Shown one piece after another: positions 1 to 10,200 of a stretch of 64,000 nucleotides of DNA. The position numbers were made by a program, and so were the translations under genes. The stretch lies in NCBI GenBank assembly GCA_036346355.1, contig CM070573.1, positions 20,692,001 to 20,756,000 on the forward strand, read 5' to 3'. The stretch's first letter is position 1. Every line of letters starts with the position of its first letter. The DNA comes from Rhipidocladum racemiflorum (Eukaryota; Streptophyta; Magnoliopsida; Poales; Poaceae). The notes beneath the pieces were generated by a model. It saw nothing but the letters and a program-made list of their open reading frames with translations, made no database searches and was not told the origin of the DNA.

Positions 1-1
1 T

Positions 2-2654
2 GCTACATCATCATACTATGTAGACACAAATTGGTATGCTGATTCAGGGGCAACAGACCACATCACAGGCGAACTGGAAAAATTAACAGTTCGCGACAAG
101 TACCATGGGGGCGATCAAATTCATACAGCAAGTGGAGCAGGTATGGGCATTAGTCATATTGGCCACTCTATGGTTCATACCCCAGATCGTAATATGCATT
201 TGAATAATATTCTTCATGTCCCTAAAACCAAGAAAAATCTTTTATCTGTTCATCGGTTTACCACTGATAATCAAGCCTTTATGGAATTTCATCCTGATTT
301 CTTTCTTGTCAAGGATCAGGGAACGAAGAAAACTCTTCTTCGAGGCAGTAGTAGAGGTGGTCTGTACCCTCTTCCGTCATCAGCATGCAGTGATTCTCAG
401 AAGCATGTGTTTGGAGTCAATAAACCATCGCCAGTTCTTTGGCACAGTCGTTTAGGCCATCCGTCTTTTTCTATTACCCAGCATGTTATTAGCAAGAGTA
501 ATCTTTCATGTTCCAGTGAGTCCGTTAAACAGTCTGTTTGTGATGCTTGTCAGAAAGCTAAGAGTCATCAACTTCCTTATCCAAAGTCAACTAGTGTTTC
601 TTCTGCTCCTTTGGAACTTGTATTCTCTGATGTATGGGGTCCTGCTCCTGATTCTGTGGGTAGGAAGAAATACTATGTTAATTTCATTGATGATTTTAGC
701 AAATTTACATGGATTTATTTGCTCCAACATAAGTCCGAGGTGTTTCAAAAATTCCATGACTTTCAAAACCTTGTTGAGAGGCAGTTCGGTCGTAAAATTA
801 TTTCCATGCAAACAGACTGGGGAGGCGAGTATGAAAAGTTGAACTCTTTTTTCACCCAAATTGGTATTTCTCATCATGTCTCCTGTCCTTATGCTCATCA
901 GCAGAATGGTTCGGCTGAGCGTAAACACCGCCATATTGTTGAGGTTGGTCTCTCCCTCCTTGCTCATGCATCCATGCCTTTAAAATTCTGGGATGAAGCA
1001 TTTCTTGCTGCGGTTTACCTCATAAATAGAACGCCTAGTAAAGTTCTTCAATTTTCCACACCACTGGAACGCCTGATGAATCAAACACCTGATTACTCCT
1101 TCCTTAGAGTGTTTGGGTGTGCTTGTTGGCCTAACCTTCGACCATATAATTCAAAAAAGCTCGAATTCCGTTCCAACCGTTGTGCCTTCCTTGGTTATAG
1201 CAATCTTCATAAGGGTTTTAAGTGTCTTGATATCTCCACTGGCCGTGTCTATATCTCTCGAGATGTAGTATTTGATGAGGAAATTTTTCCTTTTTCTGAG
1301 TTACACCCAAATGCTGGAGCCCTTCTTCGCTCTGAAGTTCTCCTTTTGCCATCATCCCTACGTTCTGATCATGGGGGTGACCAAATAGATGCTGATATGA
1401 CGAATGTTCCATTTAATTTGCTACTAAATCCTGATCAGAATGATGCAATTGTTGGTGGCAGTGGTGGTTTTTTGCTGCAGGAATCAGAGAGAACAATCGG
1501 CGATGCAGAGCACGAGACTGATACGCCTACAGCGACAGCGCCTGCAGCAAGCATGTCGCCCTCGCCTTCAGAGCCCGCTCCAACACCGGGGTCAGGATGT
1601 GCCGCCGAGAGATGGCTCGTCGACCGCCGCAGCAGCTGTCTCCTGGATCTACCGCAGCCCCGCTTTGTGCGAACCAGGAGAGAATACCCGTCCTGTAACA
1701 AGGTTACAACAAGGTATTCGCAAGCCAAAAATTTATTCTGACGGTACAGTCAGGTATGGCAATTTTACAAGTACCGGTGAACCTCAAACTCTAGATGAAG
1801 CCATGAATCATGGACAATGGAAAACTGCTATGGATAGCGAATATCAAGCACTCATGAAAAATAAAACTTGGCATCTGGTTGCACCTGAGAAAGGTAAAAA
1901 TATAATTGACTGTAAATGGGTATATAAGATCAAGAGAAAAGCTGATGGCACTGTAGATAGGTACAAAGCTCGCCTAGTTGCAAAGGGGTTTAAACAGAGA
2001 TATGGTATTGACTATGAAGATACTTTTAGTCCAGTTGTTAAAGCTACAACTATACGAATTGTGCTATCTATTGCAGTATCAAAAGGTTGGTGTCTTCGTC
2101 AGCTGGATGTTCAGAATGCATTTCTTCATGGCTTTCTAGAGGAGGAAGTGTATATGAGACAACCACCAGGATATGAGAAGCAGTCTATGTTGCAGTATGT
2201 TTGTAAACTAGACAAAGCACTGTATGGGCTGAAACAAGCGCCAAGGGCATGGTATTCTCGGTTAAGTCAGAAATTGCAACATCTTGGTTTTCAAGCTTCC
2301 AAAGCTGATACTTCATTGTTCTTTTATGGTAGAGGCCGAACAACAATTTTCTTGCTTATATATGTTGATGATATTATTGTGGCAAGTTCATCACCAGATG
2401 CGGTTGAAGTACTTCTTAGTGACCTCAAGGCGGATTTTGCATTAAAGGATCTTGGCGATTTGAATTACTTCTTGGGTATTGAGGTAAAGAAGGTATGTGG
2501 TGGCATTATCTTGTCACAAGCAAAATACGCTTCAGATATTATAACACGAGTAGGCATGCAACATTGTAAACCAGTCAGCACTCCATTATCAGTAACTGAA
2601 AAACTTTCGGTCCAAGGTGGTGAAAAGCTAGGACCAGAAGATGCTACTAGGTTT
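2..2654 (+). pseudogene. copia pol, part 1: protease, integrase, reverse transcriptase
   Basis: One frame is open from base 2 to 1741. It holds the protease active site (WYADSGATDH, around bases 41-70), the pre-integrase segment with HSRLGHPS, and an integrase core including a D-D-E type region (FSDVWGP, TDWGGEYE, ERKHR). A frameshift in the Pro/Ser-rich linker near 1660-1700 moves the frame. Reverse transcriptase then runs from about 1800 with KARLVAKGF, LYGLKQAPRAWY and the catalytic YVDDI (around 2362). The frame stops making sense at 2655, where a solo LTR is inserted; reverse transcriptase and RNase H resume at 4427. It would make the polyprotein for reverse transcription and integration, but it is non-functional as it stands. 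Confidence 0.88.
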
Positions 2655-4421
2655 TGTAGGATCGAAGTATACGAATATAGCAATCAGAGGGGGGGTGAAT
2701 GATTGTGCGGAAGCTAAAACCAAATTCTTGACCTATTAAAAGTTCACCCCAAAACAGAACCAAATAATTGCCTCGTTTTCGACAAAAACAGAATGACAGA
2801 GGTTTGGTAAAACGAGAATTACCGGAGATCCAACCGTCGAAACGATCTGAAATTTGGACACAAGAAACTAGATTCCAATACGAATCGAACCCAAAAAGAA
2901 TCAGCTCGATCGGACTTACGGATCAAAAGTTATGAGCTTCGCAAGCTTGCTGATCCAGAACTTGACGAGAATCAATCTAATCAAAACTTCAAGATTAAAC
3001 AAGAACGACAAAAGATTGATCAACTAGACTTTGAGAAACACTAGATCAATATCCTAGAGAGGTTTTTGATGGATCAAATCAAGATAAAACTTGAAGAACA
3101 AAAACCAATCTAGAACTAGAACAAGCATGCAAACAAGAACCAAAACAGAAAATATCAGAGCGACGTGGTTCTTGTAGCACGCAAAAATCTTGGAAGAATT
3201 GATCTTTATTTCTTGTCTAAAATACTCTCATCAAAAGAGTACAAACCCTAAAACCAAGCTCAAAGCTTGATGCGCTCAGCTCTACTTGATGCCTTTCAAC
3301 AGAGACCCCCACCTATTTAAAGCACCAACTCACAAAGAGTTCGAATACGATTCCTATTCCTAGAAGGAATCAGATCCAACACAACTCTACTTGGCCCAAC
3401 CAGGCCGAGTACAACTCTTGCACGCGTATGGCAACCCTACCATACTCACGTGACTAACACTTTGCACGCGTATGGCCACCTGCCATACTCACGTGACTAA
3501 CACTGTGCACGCGAATGACCTCCTGCCATTCTCACGTGACTAACCATTCTTCATGTGCACCATTCTCTTAGCCCGAACGTCCCGCATGACATCCTTGACC
3601 ACCAAGACCTCAGTTCCTCCTGAACCTAGTCCCGAACCTCGGTTCCTCCATGAACCTAGTTCCGGTCCGTCATCGACCACATTCGTCTTCGAGCAATACC
3701 GCACATGAACAAACCACAAAACAATTCCGAGCACAAGTCCACGACTTGACTCACATCAATCCATGCAAATACTCACATGAGCATTGCATAAAGTCCACTT
3801 CAAAAGAAGCATCATGAAATCATCACAAATTTCATAATCTCAAATTCAAATTATTTCAATTCTGCTCAAAACCCTAATTCAGCAAAAAAACGCGTTCACG
3901 ACGGACAAGAAATAAAAACCCTAGAAAAAGTCCATTCACGACGGACAAGAAATCTCTGTCCGGCGTACATGTGAAACTCTCGGCCCAAGAAGAAAACATT
4001 CCGGTGAAAACACGCTCACAACGGACCCAAAAACTTTGTCCGCTGTACATGCGAAATCAATCCTCAAAAAGCCGTTCACGATGCACTCCAAAACTTTGTC
4101 CGTCGTACATGCGAAACTTACTGGATTCTTGGAAAATAGGGTTTGGCTCATGCGCTCAAAAACATGTTCACGACGGACACAAAAACTTTGTCCGTTGTAC
4201 ATAGGAGAAAAAGGTTGTCAAAAAGCATGTTTACAAAGGACCAAGAAAGTTTGTCCGTCGTAGATGGGAAACTTACTGTTTTCTTTAGGATTGGTCCGGC
4301 GCCAAGGCAAAACTTACTGTTTCTTGTCAATTGTCAAAACACATGAACAAACACATTTTGCAAATTCAAATCTAAGTTAATTTTTCAGTTCAAAGCCAAT
4401 TTTTCAGCACATGATTTCACA
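2655..4421 (-). mobile_element. solo LTR, Sirevirus-type (copy A), inserted in copia pol
   Basis: The segment starts TGTAGG and ends TTCACA, and is flanked by an exact 5-bp direct repeat, ggttt (2650-2654 and 4422-4426). Removing it and one repeat restores the reading of copia reverse transcriptase across the junction. No internal retrotransposon domains lie between the ends, so this is a solo LTR left by LTR-LTR recombination. Minus orientation is inferred because its reverse complement ends with CGATCCTACA, like the 3' end of the Sirevirus LTR at 54158-55477, and carries the same TTTAAATAGG TATA-like box (near 3311-3322). It also shares a core block with that LTR (reverse complement of about 3570-3660). 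A second copy is at 25890-27811. Confidence 0.9.
3890..4275. repeat. tandem hairpin units in solo LTR copy A
   Basis: About five diverged units of roughly 60-90 bp. Each has an arm like CACGACGGAC, a loop of about 10-15 bases, and the complementary arm GTCCGTCGTACATG. Units occur near 3945, 4012, 4072, 4165 and 4228. Each could fold into a hairpin. The matching array in copy B lies at about 27130-27630. Palindromic repeats in Sirevirus LTRs are known; this arm sequence is a variant of that theme by my reading. Confidence 0.75.
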
Positions 4422-5084
4422 GGTTTAGAAGTGTTGTTGGAGCTTTGCAATATTTAACTTTAACTCGGCCAGACATCTCTTTCTCAGTAAATAAGGTCTG
4501 TCAGTTCTTGCATTCACCCACTACTTTGCATTGGATAGCAGTAAAAAAGAATTTTAAGATATCTAAAGTTTACGTTAAGTACTGGTCTGAAAATAAGAAA
4601 ATCAGTGTCCGTGCTTGTTAGTGGTTTTTCTGATGCAGATTGGGCAGGCTGTGTTGATGATCGACGATCCACTAGTGGATTTGCTATATTCTTGGGTTCG
4701 AATCTTATTTCTTGGAGTTCACGTAAGCAAGCTACAGTGTCGCGATCTAGTACAGAGGCTGAGTATAAGGCTATGGCAAATGCAACAGCTGAGATTATAT
4801 GGGTACAAACACTCTTAAAAGAATTGGGAATACAATGTCCATCTGCTGCGCGGTTATGGTGTGATAATATTGGAGCTACATATCTTTCAGCTAATCCAGT
4901 TTTTCATGCCAGAACAAAACATATAGAAGTGGATTATCATTTTGTCAGAGAAAGAGTAACACAAAAGTTATTAGATGTTCGGCTAATACCAACTGAAGAT
5001 CAGGTAGCAGATGGTTTTACCAAGGTTCTCACGGTAAGCAAACTTCAAAATTTTCGACACAATCTTAACTTAGAAAAGTTATGA
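4422..5084 (+). pseudogene. copia pol, part 2: end of reverse transcriptase and RNase H
   Basis: Continuation of the interrupted polymerase. After the target duplication the frame reads SVVGALQYLTLTRPDI, which directly follows the pre-insertion segment. A small indel near 4550-4610 causes a frame change. RNase H follows, with FSDADWAG, STEAEYKAMA, CDN and the terminal ARTKHIEVDYHFVRE and ADGFTK motifs, ending at the stop at 5082-5084. Copia RNase H removes the RNA strand during reverse transcription. The purine-rich plus-strand primer site follows within 15 bases. Confidence 0.87.
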
Positions 5085-5096
5085 TTGAGGGGGAAT

Positions 5097-5415
5097 GTTA
5101 GCGTATCAATACCCTGTACTGCACAATATCTTGACCCAGGTTGGAGTTTCCTTCTTATAGATGATTGTGATTAGTTTGTTTCCTTGTAAATAGGATAGAG
5201 ATCTCCTAAACTGGGCAAGTATTTTGCTTAACTTGTAAACCACGCCAGGGGTTGTTCCTGGCTTATATTAACATGCAGAGCGCACAGAGAACGTGACGCT
5301 TCCACCCTTCGATTTCTCTCAGTTCATGCTACTTGTAGACGCGATAATCTGTATAATGTTTTTACTGTGTTATTATGGAATAATAAAATTAACTGTAGGT
5401 CATGTTCTCAGCCAT
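5097..5415 (+). mobile_element. 3' LTR of the copia element (end approximate)
   Basis: Starts TGTTAGCGTATC directly after the polypurine tract TTGAGGGGGAA (about 5086-5096) that follows the RNase H stop codon. It contains a TATA-like stretch (GGCTTATATTAAC, near 5260). The right border is uncertain because the 5' LTR lies outside the window; the end could be anywhere from about 5330 to 5415. Sequence from there to 5511 shows no gene. Confidence 0.6.
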
Positions 5416-5519
5416 CACCAGGCGCACCGCTAGCCCAGCACGAGAGCTAACCGCCCCACCCCCCACCACTGCGCAAATAGATGTTTAAGCTGTAGTTTAG
5501 AATACTGTATAATTATAAG

Positions 5520-6241
5520 TCGGGATGAAAACGGTCGATAAATGGTTGTTTCGTTTTTGTTTTCATATTTTTTACCGGTAACGAAAATAAAATCAGAAAC
5601 CCTGAAAATGGATAGTGACGGAAACGAAAGCGGAACGGAACAGAGCGGATACGGAATCGAAAGCGAAAAATTCCATAAGAACATAGTACAGAATTACAAT
5701 ATACATTACCACAAGAACATTAATGTAACTCATTTCACCTCCAAGGTGGATACAAAGATAGTGTTATATTCACCGGTATCACTAGAAAGTTTTTTTTCAA
5801 GTTTGTTAGCTAAAGGCTCGTTATTTGTCCCCATATCTGACCATCATGCCCTCCTCCATATTGGGGCGACGGGTGCCTACTTTCGCAAAAAATTTATTCC
5901 GTTGATTATTTTTTAAAAAAAGATTTAAAATAAATATTAAATAAAAAAATTCTTGTGAACTCTATTTGATATTTTATATAAAGCTATTTGTATTTATAAA
6001 ATTATTTTGACTCGAAAATAAATATAAACTCTTCATTCTCCTTTTTGGCCCAAGTCCATTTTCCTTTTGGCCTGTTTCCATTATTAATTTCCGTTTTCAC
6101 TTATACGAAATTTCCGTTTCTGTTTCCGTTGGAATTATCTCTGCTGTTTCCGTTTCCAACAAAAAAAATTCCGTACCGGTATTTTTCGTTTCCGTTTTTC
6201 TTCGAAACGATCGGAAACTTTTCGTTCCATTTTCAACCCTA
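5520..6241. mobile_element. hAT-type miniature element
   Basis: The ends are inverted and imperfect: TCGGGATGAAAACGG at the left and the complement of TAGGGTTGAAAATGG at the right. The 8-bp flanks are attataag (5512-5519) and attatgag (6242-6249), one mismatch, which fits hAT insertion. Both subterminal zones are packed with short GGAAAC/CGGAAA-like units (left) and their complements (right, near 6105-6215). No transposase domain is visible; the open frames here are short and repetitive. It is non-autonomous and somewhat old. Confidence 0.78.
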
Positions 6242-6249
6242 ATTATGAG

Positions 6250-7200
6250 CAACTTTCAATTTTGCCATGCATGGGAGATACTTCTATAAATCATCCTCCC
6301 AATACAGGTTACACAAATATGAAAGTATGAATGAATAGTAAATGATAATTACTTATTCCTTTGTTTACTCAATATTATCGCAACTTGTATTGTGAAGGTG
6401 ATTGCATATAAACACTACTCATCCTTGCGGTCATCCAATACTTTGAACTTTCACATGTATATATAGGTTGTTTTTACAGTACATGTGATTAAACTTTCAA
6501 AACTTTAACTATAAATATCTTTTTAAATATTAAGATTGGATACATGAAAATCATATGTATAAATTTGTCTTAAAAAGTACTCTTTATCGTATTATAATTT
6601 TGTTAAGTTTTGTAAATATATTACAATATAAATTAGTGATTAGATCTGCATTTTAGAGATCATATCGCTATCTAAAACATGTAATTATAAATAGAGGGAG
6701 TACATGCTTAACGCCCCCACCGACTTCAAAGTTCTAATGATGCTATGCAATGCTTTATTACCCATGGGATGGAAGAAAGAATTGGTCTGCTTCGATTCCG
6801 AATCCGAAGAGAGAGACGTGGACACAGGGTAGGGAAAAAGACCAGTGCGGTTTGATTAGTCCGAACAAAGGAGGATACGGCCAGCCCCTGTTATTTCTGT
6901 TCTTGAAGGACATGGATTAACCCGTATAAAGAAATCGGTGTTAGTGATTATCTTTTTTTTTAATAAGTTACTGATTATCTTTCAGTTATACATCAATCCA
7001 TATTGTCCTACTGCCTGTTCATTGTTGTTGTCGCAACTGATGCCCAATAGTCTCTGCCTGGTAGTAGCTATCTCAACAGCTTGCGCACCGTGGCCGCAAA
7101 CCCTGGGTCCAAAGGACTTGGTAACTGCGCCGGCTCTACTCCTAATCATGGCTGGACATGAATCAGTAAATGCTTTGATAAGCCCTACTGCCACGGCGCT
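6250..7200. other. AT-rich 3' flank of NOT3, no gene seen
   Basis: The sequence is AT-rich with no supported coding region. The right end of a possible Stowaway-like MITE (AAATAGAGGGAGTA, near 6690-6703) is visible, but its partner terminus is not, so I do not call an element. The NOT3 3' UTR (minus strand) should start below 7201. AATAAA on the minus strand at 6754-6759 is a possible polyadenylation signal, about 440 nt after the stop, but this is weak. Confidence 0.4.
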
Positions 7201-7276
7201 CTAGTTTGTTTGTACGGATAGTTCATCCTCAAGGTAGTTGTACTCAAATGTAAAATCGTTTTTGATTCTTTGGCAC
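7201..7276 (-). CDS. NOT3: NOT3 coding exon 16 and stop
   Basis: Last coding exon, residues 873-897 (CQRIKNDFTFEYNYLEDE to the C-terminal VQTN), then TAG at 7203-7201. Acceptor TGCAG|GTGCCA. The split Trp codon joins exon 15 in phase. Confidence 0.93.
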
Positions 7277-10200
7277 CTGCAAGCAGTATCAACGGGTTAG
7301 CAAACACTAGAAGAAGAACAAAAGCACCATCAGCAGTACAATCCTTAGGCCCAAGTAAAACACAGAGCACTCATTTGGAAACACTCTGATACCACTGCCC
7401 CAAAACTGACATATTTGGTGCAAGGAGCCAACGTACCATCCTGAGCCATCCTCTGTGACATGGAAATCGAAGTACACATAGGATCCCCTCTCGTACTCAT
7501 CTGTAGTAACTTGCGGCTCAACATGCCGTTGGAACCAAGTATTGTACTTCCTGTGAAATCTCCATGACTGCTTTTTTAGTTCTCTAGCAGCCAAGTATTC
7601 TTGGTATGTGTTCTACCCCCCAAAAAAGGAAAGAACAATGTAAGGACCAAGAACAAACAGTTTATAACTCCTTAAAAGTTGGCAGCTAGTGACAGTCGAA
7701 CAGGTAGACAGTTGGAAATAAGTATTGAACCGACCTGTTGATAGTAGAATGCAAAGAACAACAAATCCGTAGCTAATGAATCACTACCGATTCTTTCCCA
7801 AAAGGCGGGATTGGATACAACTGGTGCCTGAATTTGCGGGTAACTGACAGGGGTGACTGCAGGGTGCCTCTGAAAATAAGGGGAGATAAAAAAAAGAAGG
7901 TTAAAATATTACACTAGGACATTTGGTGAATACACAAATGTACTGCAACGATCCATACCGGAATATAATTTTTAGCACGCTCAGAGTCCTTAGGTTGTGG
8001 AAGCCTGTGGTATGCAGCTTCGAGCATTTGCAAATTATAAAGCTGGTCGTGGCCAGAACTTGCCGAAGTGCCACTGAGGTTATCGCCAATTGCACCAAGA
8101 TCAGATACACTCCTCCGGCCAATAACACCGACACCAGATGATGACATGCCAGGTTGCAAAGGTTGCCCAGGTGATAGATCAGAGTCTCTAGATAGCTGAG
8201 TGCCTTCTGCTATGGATGCTGAAGGATTCTGTGAAAAATCAAACCAGACAAATCAGTGTTCAAATATTACGAAAACTAAGGACAAAAGAATAGCAAGATA
8301 CATTCCATCTAGAATACAAAACATCACTACCCAAAGTGGTTACGAAACACTTCTCAAAAATATATAATGTGTTGGTTTGAATTTTCTGTTGAGGATATAA
8401 AAGGGTGAGTGCCAGGTGCTTGCATAAGTCAATAGAAATAATAAGGCATCACACAGTAAAATACTATTAACAAAACAGTTTGCTACATTGTAGAAGCAGA
8501 AAAAAGATGTGCAAAAGAGAATTAATGTGATAAGTAACAACAAATTAGCTTCCCAGAAAGTAAATGACACCAACAACTTTACAAGGTATATTTTGCAAGG
8601 CTGATAAGCCATAAATGTGACCATTTAATCAAAATAGTAGCAGTTACCCAAAAATCCTGAAACTGGACATTTTTATTTATTTCTTCTATCAGAAAAAATC
8701 CAGCTAAGGAATGATGAGTACACTTTTCCCCCATTAGCTACTCCAAGTTATTAGCTATTCTCGCTGATGATTGCAATATTCTTTCAGGTAAGCACCTTAT
8801 TTCACATTGACCACATTATTACATGTAGGCACCTTATTTCACTAATTTCATGAGCAGAAATATATGTAAAAAGGTCGACCATACTGAATATGGAGTCTTT
8901 GCATCATCTTCATTGGTGTGTTTATTTGCTCCAGTTGTTGCAGCAGATTCCACACTACCATCTTCAGCCAAACCTTGTTCTTCACTTTTTGTATGCCCAG
9001 CATCTGCACAGACTGATAAATTCTTAATGCACACAATAAGCAACTAATGGTCAAATACTATGAACCTCCAACTGTTTATCCACTTGAAATGAAGGCATGC
9101 TCATTACATTGCAGGAGAACTGATCAGGTTGTAGCTGAGATGACAAAGCAGAAGTAATACCTGGTCCCTGAACCCCAAGCCCAAGGCCCACTTGGGAGGA
9201 GATAGAGGAATTCTGAGAATTAAACTGCATAAATAAATTAATCATAAAGGTGAAATTGCTTGCTATACATAAAGCAAGACAAATTAAAATAAGATACCAT
9301 TAGAAAGGCTATCACAGGAGACATATCTAGTGCAAAAAAAACTCCATTAGGTGCAATCATGCTAACCCTGTAAATTAGGGTATCAAATCAACTCAAAAAA
9401 AAATTGAGAGGTGTTCCTAATTGTGTTCTACCACCATTTAAAATTTTAAGTAAACTCAATCAGTCATAAGTAACAAAACAGTGAAATACTGTCAAATCAT
9501 AATTAAATGGAAAGGGAAATTTTACTATTCACGCAAACTTCACATTTTTTGTTTCTTTTAGCACCAATAGAGTGACTTCAAAATGTATAGGATGTAGATC
9601 ACATTCAGGACAACCTCTAAAATATTTTTACGAACTTTCCTAGTTGATTTGATGCCTTAATTAAAAAAAGTTTAACATGATAACACTAAAGAGGGGCTTG
9701 CACTACATATGCCCAACTAGAAGACTAGAAGTAGAACAGAGCCAAAGCAACACAGATAATCAAAACCAATATGTTCAACTATTTTGTGCCCCAACTAAAA
9801 GGAACTCTTGATGTATCACAACAAATATCAATTATACAGTAACAGCAGGAAAAACCTGTTGTAACAGGGCATTTGGTTGCTGTGTCGAAAATTGCTTCTG
9901 ATTTATGCCCGTTATATGAGAGACATTAAGAAGGCTGCCTTGCTGCTGTACTTGCTGCAATCTTTGCAAGTACTTCTCCCTTTGGTCAGCAGAAATCTCA
10001 GGTCTTCCACGAAATTGGCCCTGAAAATACAAATAAGTTAATGTCACATATTCCTAAAATCGTAAAAGTATTTTGCGGCCCTAGGGACTAACAAAGATTG
10101 AAAAAAAAAAAAATCAAGAGTAGACAAACAGCAGTAATTTGGGTCCATCCAAATTGAGCGACAGTGTTTATAGGAAACAACAACAATTCACAATTGAGCC

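Larger units (their letters stand above)
1..5415 (+). mobile_element. Ty1/copia retrotransposon (Ale/Retrofit-like), 5' end outside window
   Basis: The 3' part of a Ty1/copia element, reading in copia order: aspartic protease, pre-integrase zinc region, integrase, reverse transcriptase, RNase H, a purine-rich tract (5086-5096) and the 3' LTR. It enters the window inside gag-pol, so the 5' LTR and gag are not visible. The short LTR, the DSGAT protease motif and the general look of the polymerase suggest the Ale/Retrofit (Hopscotch-like) lineage; that lineage call is by resemblance only. Pol is broken by a frameshift near 1660-1700, by an inserted solo LTR at 2655-4421, and by a further frameshift near 4550-4610. 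The element is therefore not autonomous. The right end is approximate because there is no second LTR to compare. Confidence 0.85.

Noticed and set aside
3890..4275. CRISPR-like array (regular repeats with short spacers)
   Set aside because: The units are hairpins inside an LTR of a plant retrotransposon, diverged, with no Cas genes; a eukaryotic context makes this untenable.
7307..7594. Single 95-aa minus-strand frame as a stand-alone gene
   Set aside because: It is NOT3 exon 15 read through into the following intron.
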